A stretch of DNA of 12,748 bases from Eubacteriales Family XIII. Incertae Sedis bacterium (GTDB lineage: Bacteria > Bacillota > Clostridia > Peptostreptococcales > Anaerovoracaceae). Location: contig JAISEX010000258.1 in assembly GCA_031263875.1 (NCBI GenBank), forward strand, positions 1 through 12,748. Direction: 5' to 3'. How positions within the stretch are numbered: position 1 is the first letter of the stretch; every line of letters starts with the position of its first letter. A program made the position numbers and the translations under genes. This document shows positions 12,726 through 12,748 of the stretch, one piece after another. A model generated the notes under the pieces. That model saw only the letters and a list, made by a program, of their open reading frames with translations. It had not been told where the DNA came from and did not search any database.

Positions 12726-12748
12726 AGCTCTTTACTCTTCGGGCGCAT

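Noticed and set aside
12533..12748. 71-codon minus-strand ORF at the right edge
   Set aside because: It lies in an ATTGCGGG-type interspersed repeat that is often mis-annotated as small proteins; no domain or start signal supports it.

Overview
The window looks like chromosome of a Gram-positive, Clostridia-like member of the Bacillota with GC-rich genes. The evidence is the B. subtilis-type neighbourhoods yggS-sepF-divIVA-lspA-rluD and yicC-gmk-rpoZ next to rqcH, together with strong AGGAGG-type ribosome binding sites. Assignment below class level is not supportable by eye.

Left part (1-3900): a small cysteine-rich protein gene on the minus strand (261-419) is followed by a long repeat-filled spacer. 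Then comes a plus-strand zinc/cadmium efflux pair: an ArsR/SmtB-family repressor with a CzrA-like metal site (1163-1477) overlapping a P1B-type ATPase with a His-rich N-terminus (1458-3641). A promoter with a 24-bp palindromic operator lies at 650-704, about 460 bp upstream of the repressor, because a composite repeat sits in between. A related copy in the opposite orientation lies just after the ATPase, so the pair is bracketed by inverted repeats.

Middle (3900-5230): about 700 bp without a gene carries seven 19-bp GTCAA-N9-TTGAC-type palindromes and a 125-bp direct repeat. Next is a stand-alone LytTR DNA-binding protein (4589-4912, minus). Upstream of it is a 21-bp-period direct repeat that looks like its own binding site.

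Right half (5229-12748): this is core housekeeping. yicC-gmk-rpoZ run on the minus strand (RNA processing, GMP phosphorylation, RNA polymerase omega). A divergent spacer filled with a 41-bp tandem repeat separates them from rqcH (plus strand, ribosome-associated quality control). rqcH converges on and overlaps rluD by 12 bp. The minus-strand cluster yggS-sepF-divIVA-lspA-rluD covers PLP homeostasis, division-ring anchoring, pole/septum scaffolding, lipoprotein signal peptidase and 23S rRNA pseudouridylation. Compared with B. subtilis, remA is missing between yicC and gmk, and ylmG plus ylmH (rqcP) are missing between sepF and divIVA. The right edge holds another interspersed hairpin repeat.

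No complete new multi-gene system is evident. The most unusual content is non-coding: the palindrome array beside the LytTR gene, the higher-order 41-bp tandem array, and the inverted repeats around the metal-efflux pair.
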